Of a stretch of DNA of 64,000 bases, positions 35,600 through 45,330 are shown piece by piece. The first letter of the stretch is position 1. Each line of letters begins with the position of its first letter. The stretch covers positions 1,211,701-1,275,700 of the forward strand of contig NZ_AP018222.1 in the NCBI RefSeq assembly GCF_002368035.1, given 5' to 3'. A program made the position numbers and the translations under genes. The notes below the pieces were generated by a model that worked only from the letters and a program-made list of their open reading frames with translations, searched no databases and had not been told where the DNA came from. Origin of the DNA: Nostoc linckia NIES-25. Lineage in GTDB: Bacteria; Cyanobacteriota; Cyanobacteriia; Cyanobacteriales; Nostocaceae.

Positions 35600-35821
35600 A
35601 TGCTTAAACGTCGCACAATACTAGCTGGTTTAACTGTGCTTGGTTTAACGTTGGCCGTTAGTACAAAAGTCTATGGACAATCCACTACCGGTCCAGAAGC
35701 TTGGGAGACTGTCTATAATGAGGCAGTTGCCGGGGCAACAACCACAGTTACAGTTTCGATTTTTACCGTATTATTTAGCCTGCTAAAATTCCTCAACTTG
35801 TCAGGTTTTTGGGGCGGTTAA
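35600..35821 (+). CDS. Small exported or membrane protein, unknown
   Basis: This 73-residue protein starts with a signal-like stretch (MLKRRTILAGLTVLGLTLAV) ending near VYGQ. A second hydrophobic segment follows (ATTTVTVSIFTVLFSLLKFL), with a Gly-rich end (SGFWGG). It has a usable ribosome site (TTGGGA). No family recognised; it may be inserted in or anchored to the membrane after export. Confidence 0.5.
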   Translation: MLKRRTILAGLTVLGLTLAVSTKVYGQSTTGPEAWETVYNEAVAGATTTVTVSIFTVLFSLLKFLNLSGFWGG

Positions 35822-36122
35822 CCTTCTGCCTCATACGCAAACAGAGCGAAAGTCTAAATCAGCTATTACGCTTTTAAATTGTACGGTCATTCGTGTTGTT
35901 GACTGTTGACGTTTAAATGTCAACAGTCAACACGAAAAAATGTGCTGCTTTAAATGCGTAACAGCTAAGGGACTTTGGCAATTTGATTTTTTGCTAATTT
36001 TTGTGCGTGCGATCGCCTTTGACCGATCGTAAGCGATCGCTTGACTATATCTGTTACTCGTTAACGCAGTTAACGCAGATTTTCTCATAGCCAAATACCA
36101 TAACCCGTGAGGAGTTTTTTCT
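35822..36122. other. Spacer with a 13-bp-stem hairpin and HIP1 cluster
   Basis: GTTGACTGTTGAC (35898-35910) and GTCAACAGTCAAC (35919-35931) are perfect inverses around an eight-base loop. No T-run follows on the plus strand, so termination is uncertain. Two GCGATCGC octamers lie at 36009 and 36034. AGGAG at 36110-36114 is the ribosome site of the next gene. Confidence 0.6.
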
Positions 36123-37403
36123 ATGTTCAAACCTCGCGCAATTTTTAGCGCCTCGATCGCAATTATCCTAGCCCTTGTTATCGGTACACAGATATATAAA
36201 CAACCCGCCGTTGCTTCTGGAAGTGGGTGTAATCCAACCTCGAATAACCTACCTATATGTCCGAGTACAGCACCGATAGACTCAGCCACTTTCCTTGACC
36301 CAACTGCGACAATTACCAATCCCACAAATATTAGTTTGGGCGAAAGAGTCTACGTTGCGCCATTTGCCCAGTTAAACGCCACCACAGCCCCCATTAGCAT
36401 CGCTGAAGATTCTAATGTCCAAGACCAAGTGAGAATTATAGCTTCGGGAACGGGAGTGGAGATTGGGCCGCGAGTCATTATGGCACACATGGCCACCATC
36501 AAAGGTGCAGCCAAAATCGCTACTCAAGGCTTAACCGGGCCTTTTACTGACCCAGCTACCAATACTCAGTTCAGCAACAATATTCCAGAGACATTTCTGA
36601 GCTTCAACTGTGAAATAGATGGTGCAACCATAGAAAGAAACACGGTAGTCAACTTTCTCTCGCGGGTTGGCCCTGGTGTGACTTTACCTGCTGGTAAAGT
36701 TACCCTGCCAGGTAAAAACATCACAACTAACCTCCAAGCTAGTAGCGGCAGCTTAGGGAAGGTGGCAAACCTGACAGAAGCCGATGTTAGATTGATGGAA
36801 GCCATCATTGCAGTCAATGAAGCATTTGCTAAAGGTTACACTGAATTGGCCAGAGCAGACTTGTCAAACGTAAAAGGAATAAATTACGCTCCAGTCACCT
36901 CTTTTAATCCTGGAGGTCTGCCGCAGATAGGTGGGAATGTCACTCGCAATCCCAACTTCCGTAACCGCATCATCGGCAATGTCGTTCTGGAAGATCCTTT
37001 ATCAATCCTCAACTTGAAAATAGGTAATAGAATTTCCCTGCGTGCTGATGAAGGTCAACCTTTTAATATCGGGAAAATTGCTGGTATGGCAAACGATGTT
37101 GTCTTTCACGCTTTAGAAACAACTAGTTTGACTGTAGGCGATCTTGTTGGCTACGGGCCGAGAGTTCTAGTTCATGGCGGTAGGCAGGTTGTCAATGGTG
37201 TTGCTAATGGCCCTGAAACCAGCATAGGCGATCTTGTAGGGTTAGCACCGAACTCCGTTATATTCCGTTCAGTTATTGGCAGTAAATCGGCAGTTGGGGT
37301 AAAAAGCGCAGTCTTCAATTCTACAGTACCTTCCAGAACGTTTATCGGTTCTGGAACAATCTATGCCGACAACGGCAGCATCATTTCAGCTGTGGAGTGG
37401 TAA
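36123..37403 (+). CDS. Secreted left-handed beta-helix protein (gamma-carbonic-anhydrase-like)
   Basis: This 426-residue protein has an N-terminal signal/anchor (residues 7-24, then AVASGSG). The rest is repeats of the hexapeptide type, such as ITNPTNISLGERVYVAPFA, IGPRVIMAHMATI and MANDVVFHALE. This is the left-handed parallel beta-helix used by gamma-carbonic anhydrases, CcmM and acyltransferases. Candidate metal histidines include the His of MAHMA and VFHAL, but the full three-His set is not assured. Export to the periplasm would be unusual for a CcmM-like protein. The next gene, 20 bases on, also encodes a secreted protein and probably shares the operon. Confidence 0.7.
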   Translation: MFKPRAIFSASIAIILALVIGTQIYKQPAVASGSGCNPTSNNLPICPSTAPIDSATFLDPTATITNPTNISLGERVYVAPFAQLNATTAPISIAEDSNVQDQVRIIASGTGVEIGPRVIMAHMATIKGAAKIATQGLTGPFTDPATNTQFSNNIPETFLSFNCEIDGATIERNTVVNFLSRVGPGVTLPAGKVTLPGKNITTNLQASSGSLGKVANLTEADVRLMEAIIAVNEAFAKGYTELARADLSNVKGINYAPVTSFNPGGLPQIGGNVTRNPNFRNRIIGNVVLEDPLSILNLKIGNRISLRADEGQPFNIGKIAGMANDVVFHALETTSLTVGDLVGYGPRVLVHGGRQVVNGVANGPETSIGDLVGLAPNSVIFRSVIGSKSAVGVKSAVFNSTVPSRTFIGSGTIYADNGSIISAVEW

Positions 37404-37423
37404 GCCAATAACTTTTGCATGAT

Positions 37424-37960
37424 ATGAATCTGAAAATCTTGTCGGTACGATTACAATGCCTACGATTGATTGTGCTGTTCGCTGTGATATTCGGACTGAT
37501 ACTCAGTGTTGATGGTAGTTCATCTATAGCTGCACAACAGGCCGCCAAACCTGAATTTATTGACATTACCTCCAATCAACCTCAGTTAGTACAACCTCCT
37601 GTCACCGGACTTATTTCTACATTGTCAGATGAAGTCGAGGAATTACCAGCAGAGTTAATTCGTTGGTCAACTTACTGGCAACTTTGTTGGGAACCATATC
37701 CCGAAGCTAAAGAATACGAACTCCAAGCGGTGTTGATGGAAGGCAAATCTCCAAAATTGGAACGTCAAAGCGATCGCTGTTTTCGCATACAAGCTGCATC
37801 CAATGAAAACCAAAAATCACAAGGATTACTCAACCGCGAACTAATCTTGTTGATGCATAAGATTCAGCTTGGTTATCGAGTGCGAGCTGTATTAGATGAC
37901 AACCGCGCCAGTGAATGGTCTCAAGTTATGGCAGTTGGCGCAACTACTGTGTCTGAATAG
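37424..37960 (+). CDS. Secreted hypothetical protein
   Basis: This protein of about 178 residues has a signal peptide (LIVLFAVIFGLILSVDGSSS). The mature part contains two Cys, in WQLCWEPYP and SDRCFRIQ, that could pair. The segment YPEAKEYELQAVLMEGKSP suggests a beta-rich, fibronectin-like domain, but I do not recognise a family. The ATG at 37424 is preferred over a TTG three codons earlier. It directly follows the secreted beta-helix gene and may act with it outside the membrane. Confidence 0.65.
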   Translation: MNLKILSVRLQCLRLIVLFAVIFGLILSVDGSSSIAAQQAAKPEFIDITSNQPQLVQPPVTGLISTLSDEVEELPAELIRWSTYWQLCWEPYPEAKEYELQAVLMEGKSPKLERQSDRCFRIQAASNENQKSQGLLNRELILLMHKIQLGYRVRAVLDDNRASEWSQVMAVGATTVSE

Positions 37961-37996
37961 AATAATTTTGTTTCTACCTTGAAAGGAATTTTCTGG

Positions 37997-38031
37997 CGTG
38001 TAGAGACATTGCACTGCAACGTCTCTACACG
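37997..38031. repeat. GTAGAGACG palindrome, copy 3
   Basis: CGTGTAGAGACATTGCACTG and its near inverse form a 35-base imperfect palindrome of the same family as 29904-29932. Confidence 0.8.
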
Positions 38032-38121
38032 CGTTTGCTTTGCAATTATGCTAGAGTCCTGATACAAAAAATTATTGCTAGTTCAGTTAAGCTGACAACA
38101 GCAGTTTTCATCCTCAAAACA

Positions 38122-38907
38122 ATGACACCAAGTAGTCCCACGATTTTAGCCCTAGACTTTGATGGAGTGATTTGCGACGGACTAATTGAATATTTTGAGG
38201 TAGCATGGCGCACCTATTGTGAAATTTGGTCTGCCGCTAAAGACACACCGCCAGATGATTTAGCTTTGAGATTCTATCGCCTACGCCCTGTGATTGAAAC
38301 AGGTTGGGAAATGCCTGTTTTAATCAAAGCCTTGATGAATGGAATTTCTGATGAAAAAATCCTTCATGAGTGGGTAACTATTACTCCGCAAATATTGTTA
38401 GATGATAAACTACAAGCAAAAGAAATTGGTGCAAAACTAGACAATATCCGAGATGAATGGATTGCTACAGATTTAGACGGTTGGCTAAGTCTGCATAGAT
38501 TTTATCCGGGTGTAATCGAAAAAATTAAATTAACTGTTGCTGATGGAGTTAAGCTATATATTGTGACAACTAAAGAAGGGCGTTTTGTACAGCAGTTGTT
38601 ACAAAAAGAAGGAGTGACTTTACCAGCAGCAGCAATTTTTGGTAAAGAAGTAAAGCGTCCTAAATACGAAATTTTACGAGAATTAAAGCAGGCAGAACTG
38701 GAAAAATCAGTTAGTCTTTGGTTTGTAGAAGATAGGCTCAAGACTTTGCATTTAGTTCAACAGCAAACAGACCTTGAAGATGTGAAACTCATACTTGCAG
38801 ATTGGGGCTATAATACCCAAACAGAAAGGGAATCTGCCCAACACGATCCGCGAATTCATCTGTTATCACTTTCTCAGTTTGCTAAAGATTTCTCTGCTTG
38901 GGTTTAA
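38122..38907 (+). CDS. HAD-superfamily hydrolase
   Basis: This protein of about 261 residues carries the HAD motifs: motif I LALDFDGVICDG (the two catalytic Asp), motif II in LYIVTTKEG (Thr), a Lys in FGKEVKRPKYEIL, and motif IV in WFVEDRL. It is probably a soluble phosphatase with a helical cap domain between motifs I and II (TYCEIWSAAKDTPPDD). The substrate is unknown. The ATG at 38122 directly precedes motif I; longer frames run upstream into a palindrome and are not favoured. Confidence 0.85.
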   Translation: MTPSSPTILALDFDGVICDGLIEYFEVAWRTYCEIWSAAKDTPPDDLALRFYRLRPVIETGWEMPVLIKALMNGISDEKILHEWVTITPQILLDDKLQAKEIGAKLDNIRDEWIATDLDGWLSLHRFYPGVIEKIKLTVADGVKLYIVTTKEGRFVQQLLQKEGVTLPAAAIFGKEVKRPKYEILRELKQAELEKSVSLWFVEDRLKTLHLVQQQTDLEDVKLILADWGYNTQTERESAQHDPRIHLLSLSQFAKDFSAWV

Positions 38908-39302
38908 GATATTAGGAGATAATTCGGAATAAAATCTCTTTCCGATATAATGCCAGGAACTTAAGTTCCTGGCTAATAGCCTAAGTCCACTTTAGTGGAC
39001 TAAAATCATTTACTTACTCACTTCAGATATAGGACTCATATTTGATTTGGAGAAATACACGTAGGGGAGCCAGCCGCATGGGCGGGTTTCCCGACTTGAG
39101 CGGACTGGCGTTGCGTTAGCCTGGGAGTACGGCACCAGTTAACGATTTAGGTGCGTTAGGCTACGCCATAACACACCCTACAGATACTAAAGTAGACTAA
39201 AATTATTTACTTACTCACTTCGGATATTTATAAAAATGTAGGTAAATATCAAATAATTAAGTAAACTCCTAACTCCTAACTCCCAACTCCGCACTTACCT
39301 TT
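38908..39302. repeat. Repeat cluster: two perfect palindromes and a 37-bp direct repeat
   Basis: GCCAGGAACTT/AAGTTCCTGGC (38952-38973) and GTCCACTT-TAGTGGAC (38985-39000) are tight hairpins. The segment ending TTTACTTACTCACTTC at 38994-39030 is repeated at 39191-39227 with few changes. The 160 bases between include a hairpin-rich GC stretch (GGAGCCAGCCGCATGGGC). Confidence 0.75.
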
Positions 39303-40478
39303 ATGCTTGACCTTACAAAACTAGCGCGACAAATGCAGGGTTTAAGTCAGCATCTTTCTTTAGAAGCTGCTGCTAGCCGCCAGCGTTTAGAAATGGCACA
39401 ACAATATTTAAACAATGCTTATGAATGTCAAGAAGATTTAATCGATCGCCAGGAAAAATGGCGCGATCGCATTCTCTTTGCTAATGCTACACCAGTTGAG
39501 CCGCTAGAAACCTGCATTGATATCCCAGTTCCGCCAAAAATTCACACTGTCATCGCTACCGATGGTTCGCAAATTGCCCCGAATCATCACGAAATTGCTT
39601 ATTGTTATCTGTTAAATATCGGCAGAGTCGTTTTGCATTACGGACAAAATCGCCATCCCCTACTCGATAGTTTGCCGGAGGTATTTTATCGTCCAGAGGA
39701 TTTATACATGTCTCGGCAATGGGGAATCCGTACTGAGGAATGGATGAGTTTTCGCCGCACTGCTTCCGAAACAACGGTTTTAGCAGAATTAGCCTGTGCA
39801 GCCAAAGCAGAAGCACCGACGCTGGCAATGGTAGATGGTTCTTTAATTTACTGGTTTTTGGAACAGTTACCGATGGATGCACGCGATCGCATTTTACCCC
39901 CAATTCTGCAAGCTTGGGAGCAAATGCGCGATGCTGAAATTCCCTTGATGGGCTATCTTAGCGCCTCCCGCAACATTGAAGGTACGAATTTTTTACGGTT
40001 GCTGGCTTGTCCCCATAAAGTGCCAGACTGTAAAACCTATTGCCCAAATCAACTAGAAAAAGTACCTTGTAAAAAGTTTGATGATTTACGAGATACTACC
40101 CTTTGGGCAACGCAACTCAAACCAGGACAACGCAGTGCTTTATGGCGCAGTAATAATCAGATTCTTGAACTCTACGGCGACCAAACTATTTACTTTTGCT
40201 ATGTCCATGTTGGTACTGAAATTGCCCGAATTGAAGTTCCAGCATGGGTAGCGCAAAATACTGCTATGTTAAACCAAGCACTGGGACTGATGTTAGCGCA
40301 AGTACAAAAAGGGTACGGATACCCAGTAGCGATCGCTGAAGCTCATAATCAAGCAGTGGTAAAAGGTGGAGATAAAGCGCGTTTTTTTGCTCTCCTCGAA
40401 CAACAAATGATTAAAGCTGGTTTAAAAAATGTTGGAACTTCCTACAAAGAAGCTAGAAAGCGAGGAAGTATTGCCTGA
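39303..40478 (+). CDS. NurA-domain nuclease
   Basis: This 391-residue protein matches the NurA family, 5'-3' nucleases that in archaea work with the HerA helicase in double-strand-break resection. Visible motifs are IATDGSQIAP (first metal Asp, near residue 81), MVDGSLIYW (near 177), and the C-terminal AIAEAHNQAVVK. An N-terminal helical part (LEMAQQYLNNAYECQEDLID) and a Cys-containing insert (CPHKVPDCKTYCPN, near 230-245) are also present. The insert could bind a metal. No HerA gene is adjacent. Likely role in DNA repair, by family only. Confidence 0.82.
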   Translation: MLDLTKLARQMQGLSQHLSLEAAASRQRLEMAQQYLNNAYECQEDLIDRQEKWRDRILFANATPVEPLETCIDIPVPPKIHTVIATDGSQIAPNHHEIAYCYLLNIGRVVLHYGQNRHPLLDSLPEVFYRPEDLYMSRQWGIRTEEWMSFRRTASETTVLAELACAAKAEAPTLAMVDGSLIYWFLEQLPMDARDRILPPILQAWEQMRDAEIPLMGYLSASRNIEGTNFLRLLACPHKVPDCKTYCPNQLEKVPCKKFDDLRDTTLWATQLKPGQRSALWRSNNQILELYGDQTIYFCYVHVGTEIARIEVPAWVAQNTAMLNQALGLMLAQVQKGYGYPVAIAEAHNQAVVKGGDKARFFALLEQQMIKAGLKNVGTSYKEARKRGSIA

Positions 40479-41119
40479 AGTATAGCAGAACAGGCAAGAG
40501 GCTTAGAAGTTTCTTGGCGTTGAAGTTTGACGATCGGTTTATGTCCTAATACCATTTCACGAAGATACATATAGATCTACCGTAGGGGCTTTACAGCTCA
40601 GGACTTACGCAAAAGATAACGAAAGTAGCGGTAATACCCTGCGGGTTCGCTCTTAGCGTTCTCGCAGAGTAGCCGCTGTGCGTCTACATGAATTACCGCT
40701 ACGCTTGAATAAGGTTTTCAGTCACATATTGCACCAATTCTGTATGAAGATGCGTTTAATTTTTTTAACGAACCGCGGACACTTTTTTTGTAGCGTTTTC
40801 TGAGTTCAGTTTACGTAAAATAACACTTCTTATCTTAAATATAAAATACAAATGTTTACTTTATACTTTTTTGGGGAAACCTATATTCAATAGAGGATTG
40901 AGTTAACTGCAAGCTATTCTATTTATTAGAAAAAAGCTATATTTTTAACTTCTCTTCTCAAGTTAATTACGTATTTATTCGTTTATCAAATAGCTGTCAT
41001 CGGCATAAAAGTTAGATAGCCGCCAGCTAGACAATATCCGATGAGGATGGTTATTTAATTTACGAAAAATGTATTAACTTATTTGACAAATATTAAATAA
41101 TTTTAATACCTGAAAACAG
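40479..41119. other. Spacer with a broken mobile element
   Basis: This spacer holds the 40599-40732 element described separately and an A/T-rich leader (40800-41119) for the histidine kinase. No gene or operator was recognised. Confidence 0.55.
40599..40732. mobile_element. CAGGACTTACGC MITE, copy with nested insertion
   Basis: Bases 40599-40635 and 40689-40732 match the two halves of the intact element at 60855-60948 in inverted orientation. Between them is a 52-base GC-rich sequence (ACCCTGCGGGTTCGCTCTTA...). The final inverted end (GTAAGTCCTG) is missing, so this copy is truncated. Confidence 0.8.
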
Positions 41120-43819
41120 ATGAAACTAGCTAAATCTGAACTGCGACAATTGGAAGAAAAATATTCTCGATTTTTCTCACTTTCTATAGATTTACTGTGT
41201 ATTGCTAGTTTTGATGGTTATTTCATGTATTTAAATCCAGTATGGACGAAAACGCTAGGCTGGTCAGCACAGCAATTGCGTGCTAAACCATTTATCGAAT
41301 TTGTTCACCCTGAAGACCGCGAATCAACTATTCTAGTAGCCCAAAATATTACACAATCTATTGATGCAATTTATTTTGAAAATCGCTATCTTTGTCAAGA
41401 TGGTTCCTATAAATGGCTGTCATGGAATGCAACAAGCTTCATAGAAGAAAAATTAATTTATGCCATAGCTCGTGATATTACTGCGAATAAAGAGAATGAA
41501 ATTGCCCGACAAAGAGTTATTCGAGAATTAGAAGCTTTAAAATTTGCTTTGAATACTCATTCATTAGTAGCTATTACTGATAAAAGAGGCAGAATCACCT
41601 ATGCTAACGATCAATTTTGCGAGGTTTCTAAATATTCTAGAGAAGAACTTTTAGGACAAGACCATCGAATTATTAATTCTGGCCATCATCCAAAGGAATA
41701 TTTTGAAAATTTGTGGAAAACTATTAGCAAAGGCCAAATTTGGAAGGGAGAAATTAAAAATAAAGCCAAAGATGGAACTTTTTATTGGGTGGATACTCTG
41801 ATTACCCCAATCTTAGATTCCGATGGAAACCCTTATCAATATGTATCAATTCGTACTGATATAACGCAGCGCAAACTTTCAGAGTTAGCTTTATTAGAGC
41901 GATCGCGGTTATCACTTTTGAGTGCAGAAGTTAGTTTAGCATTATCTCAAAGTGGTACACTTGCAGAAATTCTGCAAAACTGCACAAATACGATTTCACA
42001 ATACTTGAAGCTCGCCTTTGTTTGTATCTGGACTTTTGAACGACAGACAAACCAGTTAGAATTACAGGCTGGCGTTCATTGCACAGAGGCTACCTGTAGT
42101 GCTTTGAACAATAGTGAAGATTTTCCGAATCACATGATTTTAGCCAACAATGTTATTGGCTTAATGACGCAAAACCATCAAGCGATTTTCAACCAAGAGT
42201 TAACAATCGATCGTTCAGAATTACTGCTAAATTCTACATTTTCTATTTTTCGTTTTTCTGCCTATCCTTTAATAGTAGAGCAGCAGTTAATCGGTATCAT
42301 AGCTTTATTTAGCCAGCAATTACTTAGCGAACCAACTCATAATTTATTAAATTGGATTGCGAATAATATTGCTGTAGCTATTGACCGAATTTGGGCTAGA
42401 GAAGAACTTCTCAGCCGCCGCGAAGCATTATTACTGCGTTTAGCTAGCCAAATCCGCAGTTCCCTTGACTTAGATATTATCCTAGAAACTGCTGTTAATG
42501 AAATTCGCAGTTTATTACAAATCGATCGTTGTTACTTTATTTCTTATTCAGCGCATCCCTCTCAGCCAAGCCTGACTATTACCTCTGAAGCACGCAACCC
42601 CAATTCTCCTAACTTACTCCCAATGTTAGGTGCTGTTCCCCAGCAAAAAAGTAATTCTTTGACGAAAATACTTCTTTCTCAAGAGTTAATTTGTATTGAC
42701 GATATTAATCATAAATCTCATCTTGACGACGATCTGCAAGAGCTTTTAACTGATGGGATTACAGCTCAACTAGTGCTACCAGTTAAAAGTAATTCTGGGG
42801 AAATTGGGGCAATTGTTTGCAGTCATTGTAGTGGCGATCGCATTTGGAGTAATAGTGAGATTAGTCTCTTACAAGCTGTTTGCGACCAACTAGCCATCGC
42901 CATAGACCACGCACAAATTTATACTCAAAGTCGTTCTGCTACTTTAGCCGCTCAAACTCAAGCTGAAAAACTCACCACAACTTTGTATCAGTTGCAGCAA
43001 ACTCAATCTCAACTAATCCAACATGAAAAAATGTCTAGTTTGGGACAGTTAGTTGCTGGTGTTGCCCATGAAATTAACAATCCAGTTAATTTTATTCACG
43101 GCAATTTAAGTTATGCTCATGAATATTTTGAAGAATTACTAACTCTCTTGCGTCTCTACCAGCAATATTATCCTACGCCTGAGATAGAAATTGAAGATTT
43201 TGCTGAAAAAATTGATTTAGATTTTATTACTAGTGACCTCTACAAGCTCCTATCGTCAATGGAAATGGGTACTACTCGTATCCGTGAAATTGTTTTAGGA
43301 TTGCGAAATTTTTCTCGCCATGATGAAGCTGAGAAAAAGCAAGTTAATATTCATGAAGGAATTGACAACACTTTATTAATCTTGCATCACCGTTGGAAAA
43401 ATAACGGAATTGGACTGGATATATCTATCATCAAAGAATATGGTGATTTGCCCTTGATTGATTGCTATCCGGGGCAATTAAATCAAGTATTCATGAATAT
43501 TTTAACTAATGCGATCGATGCATTAGAAGAGTTAAAAATTAAGGCAAAAACAACAAACAAACCCCAGATTATAATTCGGACAGAAATTTTCGATAAGAAT
43601 TTTGTTGTGATTAGGATTATTGATAATGGAGGCGGAATTCCAGAAGAAGTAAGAACCCGCTTATTCGATCCATTTTTCACAACCAAACCTGTTGGTAAAG
43701 GAACAGGACTAGGGCTGTCAATTAGCTACCAAATTGTAGTAGAAAAACATGGTGGAATTTTGAAGTGTACATCAGAAGAAGGACAAGGTACAGAATTCTG
43801 GATTCAAATTCCAATTTAA
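41120..43819 (+). CDS. PAS/GAF sensor histidine kinase
   Basis: This 899-residue, apparently soluble sensor kinase has two PAS-PAC units at ~10-255, two GAF-like units at ~260-610, and a histidine kinase core. His650 lies in GVAHEINNPVNF, the N-box is NILTNAIDALE, and ATP-binding features are DNGGGIP and GTGLGLSI. The core is closely similar to those of the kinases at 22289 and 45327, suggesting family expansion. No response regulator is next to it. The signal sensed is unknown. ATG start; the first PAS begins almost at once. Confidence 0.9.
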   Translation: MKLAKSELRQLEEKYSRFFSLSIDLLCIASFDGYFMYLNPVWTKTLGWSAQQLRAKPFIEFVHPEDRESTILVAQNITQSIDAIYFENRYLCQDGSYKWLSWNATSFIEEKLIYAIARDITANKENEIARQRVIRELEALKFALNTHSLVAITDKRGRITYANDQFCEVSKYSREELLGQDHRIINSGHHPKEYFENLWKTISKGQIWKGEIKNKAKDGTFYWVDTLITPILDSDGNPYQYVSIRTDITQRKLSELALLERSRLSLLSAEVSLALSQSGTLAEILQNCTNTISQYLKLAFVCIWTFERQTNQLELQAGVHCTEATCSALNNSEDFPNHMILANNVIGLMTQNHQAIFNQELTIDRSELLLNSTFSIFRFSAYPLIVEQQLIGIIALFSQQLLSEPTHNLLNWIANNIAVAIDRIWAREELLSRREALLLRLASQIRSSLDLDIILETAVNEIRSLLQIDRCYFISYSAHPSQPSLTITSEARNPNSPNLLPMLGAVPQQKSNSLTKILLSQELICIDDINHKSHLDDDLQELLTDGITAQLVLPVKSNSGEIGAIVCSHCSGDRIWSNSEISLLQAVCDQLAIAIDHAQIYTQSRSATLAAQTQAEKLTTTLYQLQQTQSQLIQHEKMSSLGQLVAGVAHEINNPVNFIHGNLSYAHEYFEELLTLLRLYQQYYPTPEIEIEDFAEKIDLDFITSDLYKLLSSMEMGTTRIREIVLGLRNFSRHDEAEKKQVNIHEGIDNTLLILHHRWKNNGIGLDISIIKEYGDLPLIDCYPGQLNQVFMNILTNAIDALEELKIKAKTTNKPQIIIRTEIFDKNFVVIRIIDNGGGIPEEVRTRLFDPFFTTKPVGKGTGLGLSISYQIVVEKHGGILKCTSEEGQGTEFWIQIPI

Positions 43820-44265
43820 AAGAGGATGGGGAGATGAGCGGTGCAGGGGCAGAGAGTAGAATAGATTTCTTGCAATCAATTGCTTTTTGCACTTTTGTGG
43901 GAAAAGGGATTCATCTTTATTGGGGAAAGCGAAAATACCAAACCTTTCCCCCTTTTCCCGGCTTCTCCAAGGAGTCTAATAATAAATATTAACTATTAAT
44001 TAATTTCTAACTCCTAAACCCTAACTCATAAGTATTAATTAGAGGTGATTTATAAAGTAAACCTTAAATTGTAGGGTGCGTTATAGCAACGCTTAACGCA
44101 CCAAGAAACACGGTGCCCTGCGGCTGATTCTTACTCTCTTAAACTCTCAAATCCTTGCACAGCCGTAACACACCCTACCTTAATATTTACTTTATAGTAG
44201 GCTCTTAATGCCTAACTCACTACTCCCTACTCCCTATTTTCCACTCACCACTCCTAAATTTCATT
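43820..44265. other. Spacer between the two histidine kinase loci
   Basis: This includes the MITE-like element at 44051-44196 and, at about 43900-43965, a GGGAAAAGG/CCTTTCCCCC imperfect palindrome. No gene was recognised. Confidence 0.5.
44051..44196. mobile_element. TATAAAGTAAA-ended MITE-like element
   Basis: The left end TATAAAGTAAACCTTAAA and the inverse of the right end (TATAAAGTAAATATTAAGG) match closely. Just inside both ends lies GTAGGGTGyGTTA in inverted arrangement. Length about 146 bp, no ORF. Confidence 0.7.
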
Positions 44266-45330
44266 ATGCAGAAGTCTTTAGTATTGCTGTGGTTCATTGC
44301 CAAATATTATTTATTCAGTAAAAATAGAGTTTTAATTTTAGTAGTAATCATGGCGCTACTGGCTACAAGTTGTAGTGGAATAGTATCTAAAAATAATTAC
44401 TCTACTGTGGATCAGGTTCCAATTAATTATAAGCATAATTTATACAAATTAAAAATTGGAGTGGTTCCCACAGAAAATCCAATAGAGCAAGAACGGATGA
44501 TTAAAGCTCTCAAAGAATATTTAGAGCAATCTGTTGGGGGAGGTGTTGAAATTGAGCCACAATCAAAGGCAATAGGGAGACAGACAAGACAAAACACAGA
44601 AGAAATTCAAAAAAGAGAAAATGCGATCGCAATTTCCCTAGACTTCCAAATTGGCAAAAGTTACCAGGAAATCACTGATTTGCTGGTGCAAGATAAGTTG
44701 GATATGGCTTATTTGGGCCCTTTGAGCTATCTGGAAGCAGCGGACAGGGGTGCTAAAATTGAACCTTTGGTTACTGCGATCGATAAACATACAGGAGAAC
44801 CCTGGTATCGTGCGTGTATTATTGTCAAACAAAATAGCCCCATCAAAAGCTTAAAAGACCTCAAAGGTAAGCGCATTGCCTTAGTAGACAAATTATCAAC
44901 CTCTGGCTATTTGATGCCATTGGCTACTTTTAAAAAACTAGGAATTGATTACAAACGCGATTTTGCCCAAGTTATTTATACTGGTAGCCATAGCAAAAGT
45001 CTGACTGCATTAGAAGATGGAATTGTTGATGCCGCAGCTACTAATATTTCCTCTTATTTAAAGGAACAAAAAATTGGTAAATTAACACCTGAAAACTCTA
45101 GAGTGGTGTGGCAATCTGCTCCTATACTCAATTTTCCAATAGTAGTATCTAAAAAATTACCACCAGAGTTAATTCAACGACTAAAGCAGGCTTTTATTAG
45201 TAGCCCAGAAGGTCTTGAGGATATTCTAGGAATTGAATCAGCCGGATATACCCTTGTTACCCCTTCAGATTACGCTTCTATTGAGCAACTCCGAAAAGAA
45301 CTCAACTTAATTTCTGTTCCGACAAAATGA
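44266..45330 (+). CDS. PhnD-like substrate-binding lipoprotein coupled to a kinase
   Basis: This 354-residue protein resembles the periplasmic phosphonate/phosphite-binding family (PhnD). A signal with lipobox-like ATSC precedes the mature part, which opens LKIGVVPTENP. The conserved segment MAYLGPLSYLEAAD lies near residue 145, and KDLKGKRIALVDKLSTSGYL near 210. It should bind a small ligand outside the membrane. No ABC permease or ATPase gene follows; instead its stop overlaps the start of a histidine kinase by four bases (ATGA). That suggests a sensory rather than transport role. The ATG at 44266 gives a long N-region; a Met at residue 29 is an alternative start. Confidence 0.85.
   Translation: MQKSLVLLWFIAKYYLFSKNRVLILVVIMALLATSCSGIVSKNNYSTVDQVPINYKHNLYKLKIGVVPTENPIEQERMIKALKEYLEQSVGGGVEIEPQSKAIGRQTRQNTEEIQKRENAIAISLDFQIGKSYQEITDLLVQDKLDMAYLGPLSYLEAADRGAKIEPLVTAIDKHTGEPWYRACIIVKQNSPIKSLKDLKGKRIALVDKLSTSGYLMPLATFKKLGIDYKRDFAQVIYTGSHSKSLTALEDGIVDAAATNISSYLKEQKIGKLTPENSRVVWQSAPILNFPIVVSKKLPPELIQRLKQAFISSPEGLEDILGIESAGYTLVTPSDYASIEQLRKELNLISVPTK

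Noticed and set aside
35898..35931. Hairpin considered as a terminator of the small protein gene at 35600
   Set aside because: The stem is perfect, but it is followed by ACGAAAAAA rather than a T-run on the plus strand, so an intrinsic terminator is not supported.
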